Below are positions 46,001-59,136 of a DNA stretch of 64,000 nucleotides, piece after piece. Within the stretch, counting starts at the first letter, position 1. Each line of letters begins with the position of its first letter. Origin of the DNA: Sympetrum striolatum (Eukaryota; Arthropoda; Insecta; Odonata; Libellulidae); contig OX388352.1 of assembly GCA_947579665.1 (NCBI GenBank), positions 36,822,216 to 36,886,215 of the forward strand, in the 5' to 3' direction. Below the pieces are notes generated by a model that did no database searches, was not told where the DNA came from, and saw only the letters and a program-made list of their open reading frames with translations. Both the position numbers and the translations under genes were made by a program.

Positions 46001-46747
46001 TGGGAGGCGCAGTCAAGATGTAAAGCTGTTTATTATCACGTGAATGTAATTGATTTTAATTTTTCTAGTTTGGAATAATTTTGTTTTGTCATATACATTA
46101 GCACATACATTGCATTTGTTGAAAACTCAACACGGTTTGTATCCTTGCTAACTCTCAGCCAACTTTTCCTGTAACGTTAGTCTGGAGCCCGTTGCCATGG
46201 AGATTTTGAAAATCTATACCACTCCTTCCGCTCCGCTTCTGTTCCAAGGCAGACAAATGTGATCATAATCCGAAATTAATTTACTGCGCAGAAACATTTC
46301 AGAAACCGAGAGAAAGGAGTGTCTCAATGGTCTTATATTTTGCCAACGTTCCGTAGAAGAATTTGTGCCATCAAATGTGATTCGAGAGAAATATACTGTA
46401 GCTACCATATGCTCGCCCGATATCTCATGTATTGGTTCGCGAAAGTTCGTAATTCTTCGTGTATTGGTACTGATGTTCTATTAAATGATCAGCATGATAG
46501 TTTGGGTCACTTACTCTTTGATGGATTACATAATCTGTAAATCTAAGCTGAGGAGTTAGAGCAACTGATAGAGAATCATAACTTAATGATAATAAATCTG
46601 TTGTTTTGTAGATTGTGATCTTGAATCCTTATTAATTAAGGATCAGAATATTCCGTGTTTAGAGATATGTAAGTTTGATAAGAGGGCATTGTTACACAAA
46701 TAGAAGCATTTCATTTGTAAGGGTTTGAATGATCTGTTTATATTAAC
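43084..46747 (+). repeat. Tandem macro-repeat, unit U1 (about 3.66 kb)
   Basis: The anchor ttattctgttggagagatga occurs at 43,135, again at 46,791, and as ttattctgttggagggatgc at 63,620. Landmarks follow in the same order in U1 and U2: gaattctgcctg-aaattta, aagaaaatga/ctca, tcgcctaaaa-gaatcc, gaggagtaag-gaa, gtgataagcgaaa, ttccttgg/cggaaattttc, cttttcctgtaacgttagtc, attggttcgcgaaagttcgt. By eye the units are about 70-75% identical. No ORF is conserved between units, so this appears to be non-coding tandem DNA or a tandem duplication of a large element. It includes a LINE-derived piece (about 43,610-43,905) that U2 lacks. Confidence 0.75.
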
Positions 46748-47595
46748 ACTGCTTCTTTTACGACAAGTATAATATAAATACTTTCATCGGTTATTCTGTT
46801 GGAGAGATGATTTGCACATTTTTCTTCTAGTTACTCTTATTGTAATAATAATATAACATAGTAAAAATAAAGTTCAAATGCATAGTTAAAAGTAGTCATC
46901 AGTAAAACCTCTAAAAAAATTTTAGAATTTTTAAATCTAGGAATTCTGCCTGTAAATTTATGTATTTTTTAAACTTCACATTTTTGCTGAAGCGGTAGAT
47001 AATATCGAAGAAAATGACATCTATCTATTTACCATGTATGGTTTACGTACTATAAAATTTCGTTATTACTCCAATGATAATAAATGATTTCTATCATGTA
47101 TATTAAACAAAGGCTACAAATGCAAGGAAACCAATTTAAAGTTTTAAAAAGTTTCAATAGCACCATGCAGCGCAGATTGACTTAAAACGACTTCCATCTC
47201 TAAGAATGGTGGGTTATCGCCTAAAACGAATCCTCTATTACGAATATGTCTATAGAATTACCCTGCAATCCGCATCTATCATATATCTCCGATTTTCCTC
47301 GCAGTATGACTAACATAAAAAGCAAATGATTTTAAATGATGAGGAGTAAGTGAATGGTTTTGGATATTTCTGGTTTAAAGGTCATCAGAGTAACCTATAA
47401 GGGGATTCGATATCCTTTCATTGATCAATTTATGTTGTATACCGTGAGAAAACGAGACGCGTTAAATTTGGGAAGTTTTATCTAGGGTAACTTGAGGTTA
47501 TAGGAGTTTTTTTACCCTTTTTATTAGGCAGCTCCTAGATTCTTCTTTAATTCATTCTCATCACATTTCAGTATGTTTTCAATTATTTTATTTTT

Positions 47596-47737
47596 ACTTT
47601 CTCCATATACGAAGTATAGAGAAAGTATTGTTTTCATGAAAAAATTCGGCTTCGAGATTTCAACGGAAATACATGTTTTGGGGTCCCTAGAACACGTTTT
47701 GACTATTTTCGGAATGATGTCTGTGTGTATGTGTGTG

Positions 47738-47770
<33 letters not shown>

Positions 47771-48628
47771 CTGTATGTGTGTGTGTGTTTGTGGGCGCTC
47801 TAACGTAAAAACTATTTGTCGTATCAATACCATACTTAGTATATAGTACTGTGATGTGTGCTGTCAGAGTTGATCAGTTTTTGGAGTAAATCGGTTGACC
47901 GGAAGTCGAGCTTCATTCATCAAAGCTCATTTCCGGTTTTCAAAATATCTCCATAAATGTGTTATATACGTGTATTGTATTACTAATAAAAGTTTTAGAT
48001 AATGAAATTTACTATAACTTTTGTATTTAACATATTTTTATATCACCGGTTGATTAGGAGTTATTCGTGAAATACCGATAAACCGGAAGTAGCTGTTATG
48101 TACTTTGTGGGCGCTCTAACATGAAAACCGTTCATTGTATCAACACTAAATTTCATATATAGTATTTTTAGTGGTTAGTTTTTTTAGAGTTGATTAGTTT
48201 TTGGAGTAAATCGGTTAACCGGAAGTTGAGCTTCATTCATCAAAGCTCATTTCCGGTTTTCAAAATATCTCCAAAAATATGATATTTAGGTAAATACTAT
48301 TATTTGTAAAAGTTTTAAAAAATGTAATTTACTATAACTTTTAGTTGAATCATATTTTTGTATCACTGATTGTGTAGGAGTTATTCATGAAATACTGATA
48401 AACCGGAAGATGCTGATTATGTACTTTGTGGGCGCTCTGGGCTCTATGGGCGAAACGCCAATTTCATCGTTTTTCATCGATCATGTCCCGTAAAACATTA
48501 TTTATCATGTTTTTGGGGTCAAAGATAATATATAATATTAATCACTCATATTCCAAGTTTAGATGGAATATAGAGTTCGAAATTACTGAGGTGGATAAAT
48601 ATTTACATCTTATATATATGGAGAAAGT
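47596..48628 (+). mobile_element. ACTTTCTCC element, copy 1
   Basis: Starts with a 31-bp hairpin (actttctccatatacgaag ... agagaaagt) and ends with tatatatggagaaagt, giving terminal inverted repeats actttctccatata/tatatggagaaagt. Similarity between copies extends about 20 bp further into catgtgctggccacatcaga. Inside are a (GT)n tract (about 47,719-47,790) and a direct repeat of about 317 bp that starts at each gtgggcgctct (47,791, 48,108, 48,427) and contains ccggaagt and its inverse acttccgg-type words. There is no transposase. The first 70 codons form an incidental frame broken up by the GT tract. Superfamily unknown. Confidence 0.7.
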
Positions 48629-49034
48629 CATGTGCTGGCCACATCAGATTTTTTACTTTGTAAATTACGTATTATTAGTGCTAATCTGGAAAAAATGTTT
48701 TGTTGACGGTGATACGGGGAATCTAAGCCCAACCATTTAAGTGTTAGCTTGAAAGTAAATTAAGTGCATTATATCAGGAGATATCTTCAAATTGTGAGGA
48801 GAACAGTAAATCATATTATGTTTATGTTGAAAGACGCAGTAATTTTAAAACCCCGGTCGATCCCCAGTTATTTCCGACACTAAGAATTCACGGTAATTCT
48901 CCGTTTTCATTGAAGTTTAAAAGACATTATGCAAGAACAGCAGTTTTGAAAGTGATGGTAGAAGATTTTTCGCACCATTTCGCACGAAATTTTGCATCCT
49001 GGAACGTTTAAAATGTATATTTTATATTTTTATT

Positions 49035-49713
49035 ACTTTCTCCCTATACGTAGTATAGAGAAAGTATTGTATTCGCAAAAAAATTCGACCTCCAGATTTC
49101 GACGGAAATGGATATTTTGGGGCCCATTGAGCTTGTTTTCGCTATTTTCCTGAACATGTCTGTCTGTGTGTGTCTGTCTGTGATAAAAAGGTTTGTGGGC
49201 GCTCTATCCTAAAAAGCAATTATCCGATTATCTCCAAAATCCACATTTAGTATATTCCTAATAATGCCAAGAGTTGGTTTATTTTTGATAAATATAGCTT
49301 AACCGGAAGTTCCGGTTTAACCGGAACCAAATTTTGTTTCTTATATATCTCTGTCAGAATACAATTTAGGTATATACAATTATTTACCTATATTATTATA
49401 CCTTATTACTAAAACCTATAGATAATGTACTTAGCTACAACTTTTATATGAAACATTTTTTCGTAGCATTGATTGTTTAGAAGTTATTCTTGAATAATGG
49501 TTAACCGGAAGTTGATGTTTATCCAGAAATGGAAGTTTTTCATACATATCTCTGTCAGAATGCAATGTAGGTATATACAATTGTGTACCAAAGTTATAGT
49601 TAATGTATTTTACTATATTTTTGTATGAAACATTTTCCTGTAACACTTATTGTTTTGGAGTTATTTATATATTACTGACATAGGCTTCTGTTTTCAATAA
49701 ATATGGAGAAAGT
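49035..49713 (+). mobile_element. ACTTTCTCC element, copy 2 (short form)
   Basis: Same terminal hairpin (actttctccctatacgtag ... agagaaagt), the same following segment with aaaaaattcgacctccagat, a gtgggcgctct motif, four ccggaagt-type words and the same end (atatggagaaagtcatgtg, tggccacatcag). The interior differs in sequence and is only 679 bp long, so it represents a different subfamily from copies 1 and 3. Confidence 0.7.
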
Positions 49714-50079
49714 CATGTGTTGGCCACATCAGATGTTTTGCTATTTTACATGCTGCAAGTAAAATGTTTTCACGTGGCAGCCCCAACCATTGTCTATGCA
49801 CAACGTAAATGAAACAAATATTGCAATAATAAAATATACATACACATTGACAGTATTCAAATTGAAATTTCCCCGGTACCCTTACCAACATGCATCGTCT
49901 AAATACAAAAACCACATTTTACACTTTGCAATGCTACTTTTTAGGCCAAAATATCACTATATCGTTTTCACATCGTCTCGTTTAAAATTATCCAAAAAAT
50001 ACTAAACTCGACAATATTCAATCCACTTTATTATATAAACTAAAGAATCAACTTTTAATTTCATGTATATTTTTTGGTA

Positions 50080-50460
50080 GGGTTTTGAAGGTCGAAGTCA
50101 CTAACTTCAGGCAAATTCTTCCATTCTTTGACCCCCCTGTTTACGAAAGAGTACTTGGCAATGTCGGTTCTTTGTTTTCTTAGCTCTAGTTTCTGCTTGT
50201 GATCCCCTCGTGAAATATAATCCGGTTCTTCTATTCTGCTTTATAACTCTATCCATGCCTCTCCTCCGTTTATAACCTGAAAGATCTCCAGAAGTCGATT
50301 TACTCTCCGCCTTTTTTCTAACGTTTCCCAACCAAGAATTTCTAACATTTTCGCAACGCTATCTTCTTTCCTATGTCTTCCTAACACATACCTAGCTTCT
50401 TTCCGTTGAACTTTCTCTATCTTTTTAATAATTATTTCGTAAAGCGGATCTCATTCGTTT
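50080..50460 (-). pseudogene. LINE reverse-transcriptase ORF, C-terminal end
   Basis: Across two minus-strand frames one reads KVQRKEARYVLGRHRKED, MLEILGWETLEKRRRVNR, then DYISRGDHKQKLELRKQR and KYSFVNRGVKEWKNLPE. This matches the C-terminal (V)QRKAARFV ... ML..LGWETL..RR ... F..R....WN.LP pattern of CR1/L2/RTE-type LINEs. It has at least one frameshift and no polymerase domain. It lies inside the U2 unit of the array. Confidence 0.75.
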
Positions 50461-52000
50461 GTTGAATTATCTAAAAGAGTTCACTGTTGATACTGTTTTC
50501 ACTATTGTCTTACACTTTAACTCTTTTGCTTCCCTAATACTTCCTTTTAATTTTATCATTACGTAATGTATTTTTTTAAAAGCTTAAGACACGATTTTGT
50601 GGGTTCCCCAATCCAATTATAAGTTAGATCTTCATAGTTAGGTAACATCAAAGTACCTGCATACTTTTACCCTAGGAATCATCTCTCCATTAAGTTCTTA
50701 ACTATCTTCTCTCTCTTTTCTCAAATGTCTAGCATCATAATCTCCATTATCGTGCGCAATAAATGCTGCTTCTATTAAACTCGATGGGTTTAGAAACTCG
50801 GTATATCTATATTGCCCTACAGTGCAATTTCAGTAGAGTGAAATTTAGTAAATACCCTTAGAATTCAATAAAAAAATTTAGGAGGATCATGACCTAATAA
50901 CAGTACTTCATAGTCTAATTGGTGGCCTGATAAAGAAGTTAGGATAACGAATTCATGGGAAAGTCAAGGAAATGTCCGCTAGAACAAGAGGAAGGTATGT
51001 GTAATGACCATGCTCGATTACATATCAATGGACGATCGGATAAGAGCAAAATTATCAATATCAATACCTCCGTCATCCATTCATAAAATTTACTCGTACA
51101 CTTCAAATGGCTAACCAAAGTATAGAAATATAAGGAAAAACAAATTACGACGGGAGATTGGATTTAGGGAAGTCTACCATATAAATACTGCAAAAATAAA
51201 TGTTTGCCGAAGGTTAGTATTGTGTGAGTATATGCGTTGGAGTCCCCTTATCTGAGCCTCAGTACATCATTAAATACAGTTTCCTAATGTGCATCCTTAA
51301 CACGATTATAAGACTTTTACGTCAAAATAGGTTTATGATGTATTGATGATTTATTTACGCTTCAGTACAAGTGTTTTTGTACTTCGAAATGATTGTATTT
51401 AGTGAGAATAAAACAATTGTAAAGCAAAGGAGTATTCATCTTGCTTTTCTTCAAAAACATAGCAAAAGACTGGCCATAGTCGCCTCAGTGCAAGACTCCT
51501 CAGTGAAATCCTCCTAACATGATGGGTGTTCTAAAATGTCACTGAGAAACGTAGCTGGATGGTTGACGACGTATGGAGTTCTTGCAAAAGGCTCCGCATC
51601 GATATGCATTTCGGTCAATTTAGAAAACTAAAGAAGTATTGCTTTGTTTTTGACCAGTCATTTTAGCAATAAATTTCCATAATCTTTCATTTGAGAAAAA
51701 TTTGAAATCCAAGTCGTCGAGCCCCTTTAAGTCTTCAAGTTTGCTTAAGTAATATTACTTTATAATATGATCAAGTTAAAAAGGCTTGGCAACTTATGAG
51801 GATTTTTCATAACTACTAATAAGCGACATGGAATGTATTTTACGTAAGCAATTTGAAAGCTCTCCACTAACCATGCTTATCCAAATATTGTAAGTAGTAC
51901 CTCAAATCCTCGTAGTCTGATACTCATCTTAACTATTAGTATCCAACATAAAGCCAAAGAAAAAGGAAGGAGTGGGCTTTTATAGGTGAATAAAGAAAGG
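50461..52000. other. No recognised gene
   Basis: Probably part of the insertion that separates landmarks of unit U2. No motif seen. The overlapping frames near 51,877-52,184 are on opposite strands and unsupported. Confidence 0.3.
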
Positions 52001-53017
52001 AATGGAGTGGTGGGTGGAGGGAGAGGAAAAGATGCCAGTGATAAGCGAAAAGGTTGCAACAAACGGGTATGAAGAGGAAAGAGACGACTCATATGGTAGG
52101 AACGTTGCTTTGGGTGGTGAGGAAGACAGAATGGGATTGAAAAATGAGTTTGATAGCCGAGAAGAATTTAATTGTTCAAATTAATTTAATTTTTTGCTTT
52201 TACGTTCGATGTGAACTATTTTGGGATAAAGTCGGACGATGGATTGGCAACGATGAAGTGTTTTGCGATGTGTGAATTGAAGGAGTACGAAGTAAATGAT
52301 GATTTTTGTTCTTTAAAATGGATCTCGAAATTTATCTGTTTTTTCTATATTGATAATGGGCAATAAAACAACGTAATTTATTAATAACTGATATTTAAGG
52401 GAGAATAATGATCGTTTTTTTCACAGTGAAAAGGTTTGAGAGTAGAATTTATAGAAGACATCCTTAATATTATTTCAAAGCATCAGTCTCGTTATTTGGT
52501 TGTTTAAATTGTCAATAAAAGGAAAACTCGTCTAGAAAATGGGATCAGAAGAAGAACTAGTGGAGAAGACTGACTGAATCGTGAACTTTCTTTGTTTGTT
52601 TCCAAGCATTTTGTCTATAACGTATAAGAGATACCTGCTCTTGTTGTCTAGATATGATTAATGTGTAATTCCTTGGGGTAATTTTCAGGAAATAATTGGG
52701 TCTCTAATAGCATTTAAGAAAAGAGTGGAAAGAGGTAAACTATTGAGAAGGGTGATGATTTGAGGAAGCAGCAATTACATAATTTGTATATGTGGGCTTT
52801 ATGAAGATCATTTTTTTAGTACATATATAGATTTTTATTTCATTATAACAAAATCACCAGCTACAATCTTTATTATACCCTGATATGGACAAGTTAACGT
52901 TACTTCTGTGTTATTTTCAAAACTAAGTTTTATTTAAGAATTTTAAGTTATGTTGGTAATCCACTAAAAACAAGTTACGACCTCCTCCTTGTATCTCCTT
53001 CAGATATTTTTGATATA

Positions 53018-53064
53018 ATTGATCCTTGAAAATGGCAGCAGTGGTTGCTGTCGAAACGTCGGAG
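53018..53064 (+). ncRNA. Hammerhead-ribozyme-like core of a Penelope-like terminal repeat
   Basis: The string ggcagcagtggttgctgtc forms a stem-loop (ggcagc / gctgtc) followed directly by gaaacgtcgg. This is stem II, GAAA and the GUC side of a minimal hammerhead, preceded by ccttgaaaat where CUGAUGA is expected. I recall the words around cagcagtggttgctgtcgaa from PLE ends in insects. The catalytic CUGAUGA box is mutated, so this copy should not cleave. It sits in about 1.1 kb that unit U1 lacks. Confidence 0.5.
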
Positions 53065-55134
53065 CTATCCAACACATTGACCCGGTTGAGAACCCAAGAA
53101 AAGTTCCTGAGCATTTTTGATATCCTTAGAGAATATTTTACACTACGATTAAAAATTTAAAGAATACTCCCAATTTTAAAATTCTTAAATTGCTGCTCCA
53201 TAGATATAAAGGAGAGGATCGTGATCAACCTTAGCACAGAATCCTATTTCCTATAGCAAAAGCGAGAAATCAGCTTAGATATCCCATGACATCTGGGGTT
53301 TCCGACTTTCACATTGTTTTATAACCTGATAGTGGAACCAATAGCATACCAACATTTATAAATGAATTCTTCCCATGATTTTCCGCCTTCATTAGGGCCA
53401 TAATCGCTTGATATAATTCTCTGGACAAGAGAGCGTTTTGAAGAGGAGAATCTGAATCTGAGGACGGATTTCCATAAATTCGGTAAGAAATCTTATGTTC
53501 AAACATATTAAACTACTTCTTTTCAATATATAAATATAACACATTTATCGCGACTGCCCGTGTAACAGAAGATTTTTTGAAAGCTCGTTTGAGAGATATA
53601 CGCCACCGCTACTACAGTTATGTTTGAGAAAATAAAAAAAACTACTGGTTTTAAGTAAACAAGCAGTATTAGGTTGAAAAAATTGTTATTTTTAGTGTTG
53701 CTCATGGATTAAAATATGTTTTCATTGTTAACAATGATTAGGTAGATAAGTTCAAATTTGAACAAAACAAGGAGGCAATAAAAATACAATGAAATACGAT
53801 CCCTGATAATATTACAATAATGTAAATAATAAATATAAGTATTATAAAAATACAATACTTAAAAGAAGGCTAAATTTACTTGATGAATTCCATGGAAGTG
53901 AAGTATTTATTCTCAGATGGTATTCCCCTCCGATTGATTACTTTTAACGAACTACTATACAAATAGATTCTTTAGAATTAAATCTCTTCACAAATATGAT
54001 CAGTAGAAAGGAGAAATATTTCCAACGGAAAAATCACGATTTTATGCAGACTCACCTGTTTTTAACAGAATGTGAAATGACAAACAGTTCTTGCACTTAA
54101 TACCGATGTAAAGCGTAAACGGTGGTTCTTCTATAACACATGTTTCTAATTTACGAGTTAAATTCCGATAACCTTAAAAATTTAACTTTTCTTCATTATT
54201 TAATACTGCTCATTATTTCCGTGAATGTAATTGATTTTCAATCATCAGCTTGGAATAATGTTGTTTTGTGATATAAATACATTAGGACATACATTGCATT
54301 TGTTGAAAACTCAACCCTGTTGGTATCCTTGCAAACTATCAGACAACTTTTCCTGTAACGTTAGTCTGGAGCCCGTTTCCATGGAGATTTATAAAATCCA
54401 TACTGCTGCGTTCCGTGAATGAATGCTCGACATACGCGCATTTTCATCGGAATGATTATTTGGCGCGAAAAGTTATGTTTAGGGTATCTCTTCCGAGATG
54501 GACAAATGTGAGTGAAATCCCAATTTATTTTACTGCGTCCAACGATTTCAGAAACAAAGAGAAAGGAGTGTCACAAGGCATTATTAAAGAAATTTAATAT
54601 GTTCAATCTTCACATCGTGGAAAGGTTTCCAAAACTTTGTGGAAGCTACAAATTTTATTTATTTTAAGATGGCGTTCAAATGTATTTAGCTAACATTCAG
54701 TAAATGCTCGCAGATTCATTACCACAAATGGGCTGGTGCTGTAACATTTGATTCGAGGGAGATATACTGCAACAACCGTATGCGCTCCCGAATTACCTCG
54801 TATTGGTTCGCGAAAGTTCGTAATTCTTCGTTGTTTGGTATTGATTTTCTATGAAGTGCGTCGACAAGTTTGTTTGGGCCTCTCACTCTCGGAATGATTG
54901 CATATTTTTTAAATCAACACGAGTATTCTGATGCCATTTGGTAGATATCCAGTCGGTTCTTACATTGTGTTAACAGATGATCGGTTCAATCTCTTGACCC
55001 AAGCATTAAAACAGAAAATGCTGGAGATGAAATCAATCATATTACATATGGTGACGAGCAATTTACTAACTGTTTTCATACTCACCCAGCCTTAGCTCTC
55101 CTCATCAACCAAAGGGGAAGCATTTATTTTCTGT

Positions 55135-57887
55135 AAAAAAGTCTAGTTCATCGAGTATAGCTTCCCGTAGAGTCCACCGATACTAGTGAAATAAATATCA
55201 GTTGATAGAACATTTCTTTATACATTTATTTATATGCGTTTAGATTATTTACTTGCTATAGATCTACATTTACTGCACTTTGTTTGAAAAAAGTACCCGT
55301 TTTTTGCGCTTGGAGACCGATGGCCCTTTTCTCTTTCTTTCTTTCTCTTTCTCCTTTCTTTCTCTTTCTCGACTTTCTCCGACTGTCACTCAGTTAATTT
55401 TTTCAATAATAATTTACAATTTGAATATGTGTTATTCTAGAATTCTTTCAAAACTTTTGTATAAAATACTGTCGACATATTTCCATTTGTCCTAGCAATG
55501 GACAATGTTGTAAACCTCTGCTAACTTCGAAACTATACATTCGACTGGAATATAAGTTACACCATTGTGATTGCAAGAATAACAGAAATAAGATTTTGTA
55601 AAGAAATATTACTTAAATATGCCAATATCTGCATTATCAATTTTAAATTTATCTACGTCTTACGCTCGCAAAACAGCGTGTTAACACTGCAGGCGGCTAA
55701 GGAGTGTGTGCTCGCCGTTGACAAACGCTATCCTGAATTGATGTTTACTTTCTATCCAATTGGATTTTAAATATCACTAAAAAGCCAAAGCATGCAAAAT
55801 GTACTGTTGAAAAGAAAACGATGGAAAGTTATATTTACCGTGATAAACGTATTTAAACCAAGATACTAAGAAAAGGCCATTCCGCAAGTTTCGGCTTTTT
55901 CGTGATGTATAAAATCCAATAAAAACCTTTTGATTAAATACGTGAACAAGTCCACATTTCTGTGGGTTTGTACACGATTTGCATTCAAAAGTTTTCGTTA
56001 AACATGAAATTCCACCAAATCTCTTTGGACAATTTTCAGTATATAAAATCCAATTGCAACACTCTCCAACAACACGACCATGACGTCGTTCCTGAACCCC
56101 CGAAAATTTCGGTGAATAAATTGCGTAGAAATATGCGTCGAATCTTCTATTGATTCGAAAATTGCGACATCTTATTGAAACCTTTCATTATTAATCTACT
56201 AGTGTGGCATTAGTTTCGTTTTCTGTATTGTTAAATATGGAAAGCCTATTGCAGTAAAAGAAACGTGAGGATCTGGTGGACTTGTAGGAATGAAGATTTG
56301 AGCGTGATAATCAAGACATTGAAAATGTATTAAATACATGGATGCAAGAAGAATAGTTTAGTAATTTGATTAAGGTTTTGTGTTGGTTTGGATTAGATAC
56401 TCGCTTTTTATTTTGTGCATGCTTTCACTCAATCAGATATGGTAATGTATACATAAAAAAATCGAATCAATCAAAGAAACCATAGGCTGAAATCTTAAAA
56501 ACTCCATGAAAGACATATAAGGTAATGTAAAGAAAGGGTACAACAATCCAGGATAGCGTCACCGATAGAGGAGTTACAGAGGTGGAAAAGAGAGGCCAGA
56601 GGAGAGGCCCAGAAAGACGAGGAAGGGGCCAGTGAACAACAAGAGTCCAATAGATGATGTGGAAAATCCAATTGCGACACTCACAAGGCCCTAATCCAAA
56701 CCAACCCAACACATTACTCCAATTACTAAACTACTCTTCTCGCATCCATATATTTAATACATTTTCAATGTCCTGATTAGCACGCTCAAAACTTCATTCC
56801 TACAAGTCCACCAGGTCATCATGTTTCATAGCACTACGCTATCCATAATTAACTATCCCAAAGACGAATGTAATGCCGCAATTACAGATTAATAATGAAA
56901 TGTTTTATCAATTCGACGCTAATTTCAAATCGATTAAAGATTGGACGCAAATTTCGACGCAACTAATTCAACCATCCTTTTTGGGTTCAGGAATGACGAC
57001 ATGTTCGTGTTATTGGAGAGTGTTGCAATTGGATTTTACATAATTAATATTGTCCAAAGAGAACTAATGGAACTTCATGTTAAATAAAAGCTTTTTAATA
57101 AAATACGTGTACAAGTCCTAAAAAATGTGGACTTGTACACGTATTTAATTTAAAAGTGTTTGTTGGATTTTATATATCGCAAAAAAGGCGAAACTACCAA
57201 AAAGAGCCTTTTTTCTTACCTTGGTTAAAGTAATTTTATAACGGTAAACTTAAATTTTGATCGTTTTCTTTCCAACATTTAATTTTATGAGTTTCGGCTC
57301 TTTAGTGATGTTTAAAATCCAATTGCAAAGAAAGAGCACAAAAATCCAGCATTTGGCAACCGCGCGCACACTCTCTTTGCACTTCAGATCCGCTTAATGC
57401 GCTGTTTTGCGATCGTAAAACGTAGATAAATAAAAATTGATAATGTAGATATTGGCATGTTTAAGTAATACTTCTTTTCAAATTCTTATTTTAGTTATTC
57501 TTGCAATTACAACGGTGTAACTCATATTACAATCGAATTTTTTGTTTCGAAGTTAACAGAGGTTTACTAAATTGTCCATTGCTAGTACAAATGGAAATAT
57601 TTCGATATTTACAAAAAATTTGCAAAAATCTTGGCTAACACATACAAATTACAAATTATTACTGTAAATATTAACTGAGTGACAATCGGAGAAAGTTGGT
57701 CCAACGGTTTCCATGCGCAAAAAACGGGTAGGTTTTCAAACAAAATACACCATGACAAGTAAAAGATTTAAACGCATATTAGTAAATGTAGAAATGAATG
57801 TTACATCAGCTGATGTTTATTTCATTAATATCGGTGGACTCTATGGGAAGCTATACCTTCTCAAACTCGTTGGACTAGACCTTTTTT
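55135..57887. repeat. Giant inverted repeat IR1 (arms about 1.2 kb, spacer about 294 bp)
   Basis: The left arm 55,135-56,396 is the inverse of the right arm 56,691-57,887, about 75-80% identical by eye. Outer landmarks are aaaaaagtctagttc and gaactc-gttggactagacctttttt; inner ones are gttggtttggattag and ctaatccaaaccaac. A word around taaaatccaattgcaa recurs inside the arms and in the spacer (near 55,755, 55,908, 56,043, 56,664, 57,022, 57,168 and 57,314). A pyrimidine tract, (ctttt/ctttc)n, lies at about 55,325-55,372. No ORF is conserved between arms. It resembles a foldback-type element or the ends of a long-TIR transposon. The arms are old enough to have diverged. Confidence 0.75.
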
Positions 57888-58104
57888 AGACACAATAGTA
57901 AGGAGTGACAACGAATGGTTTAAATTGGCCAATTGTGGAGAACGACGGTCATCATCATTATATTAACATAACCTTGATTGAGCACAATAAATTGCGTCAG
58001 TGATAGATTATGGATTATTACGTTTTAGAAAATGTTGATAAATTCATGTGACGGTTGGTCCAATGCAGGTAGTAATAATAAAAATCTGATGTGGCCAGCA
58101 CATG

Positions 58105-58958
58105 ACTTTCTCCATATATATAAGATGTAAATATTTATCTACGAAAGTAATTTCGAACTCTATATTCCATCTAAACTTTGAAGATGAGTGATTAATTTAT
58201 ATCATATTATCTTTTACGTCACAAACATTATAAATAATGTTTTTCGGGACACGCTCGATGAAAAACGATGAAATGGCTATTCGCCCACAGCGCCCAGAGC
58301 GCTCATGAAGTACAAAATCGGCAACTTCCGGTTTATCAGTATTTCATGAATATCTCCTAAAAAATCAGTTTTACAAAAATATATTTCAAACAAAAGTTAT
58401 AGCAAAATTTATTTTCTAAAACTATTATAATTAATAGTATATACCTAAATATCATATTTATTGAGATATTTTGAAAACCGGAAATGAGCTTTGAAGAATG
58501 AAGCTCGACTTCCGTTGTACTGATTTGCTCCAAAAACTAATCAACTCTAAACACACCAACCAAAATACTATATATGAAATTTGGTGTTGATCCGACAATT
58601 AATTTTCATGTTAGATCGCCCACAAAGTACATAATAGCTACTTCCGGTTTATCAGTAATTCACGAATAACTTCTAATCAACCGATGATAAAAAAATATGT
58701 TAAATACAAAAGTTATAGTATATCACATTATCTAAAACTTTTATAAGGTACACAATATACCTATCCATCATATTTATGGAGATATTTTGAAAACCGGAAA
58801 TGAGCTTTGATGAAGAAAGCTCGACTTCCGGTCAACCGATTTACTCCAAAAACTAATGAACTCTGACAGCACACAAAACAGTACTATATATGAAGTTTGG
58901 TTTTGATACGACTTATAGTTTTCACGTTAGAGCGCCCATTAGCACACACACACATACA

Positions 58959-59007
<49 letters not shown>

Positions 59008-59136
59008 ACAGACATCATTCCGAAAATGGTCAAAACGTGTTCTAGGGACCCCAAAACGTGTATTTCCGTTGAAATCTCAAAGTCGAATTTTTTCATGAAA
59101 ACAATACTTTCTCTATACTTCGTATATGGAGAAAGT
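58105..59136 (-). mobile_element. ACTTTCTCC element, copy 3 (inverted)
   Basis: Reverse complement of copy 1 across its length: actttctccatatatataag at the left, the ccggaagt-bearing direct repeat in the middle, a (CA)n tract at about 58,942-59,012, and cgtatatggagaaagt at the right. Length (1,032 bp) and internal repeat count match copy 1 (1,033 bp). As in copies 1 and 2, the shared sequence extends beyond the terminal repeat into tctgatgtggccagcacatg (from about 58,083). Confidence 0.75.

Noticed and set aside
47596..49713. Reading the two ACTTTCTCC elements as the LTRs of one retrotransposon
   Set aside because: Each copy has its own inverted ends, they differ in length and interior, and no retroviral-type coding sequence lies between them.
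55280..55495. 71-codon frame with a Phe/Ser-rich hydrophobic run (possible membrane protein)
   Set aside because: The run is the translation of a (ctttt/ctttc) tract inside an inverted-repeat arm, and the other arm does not preserve the frame.
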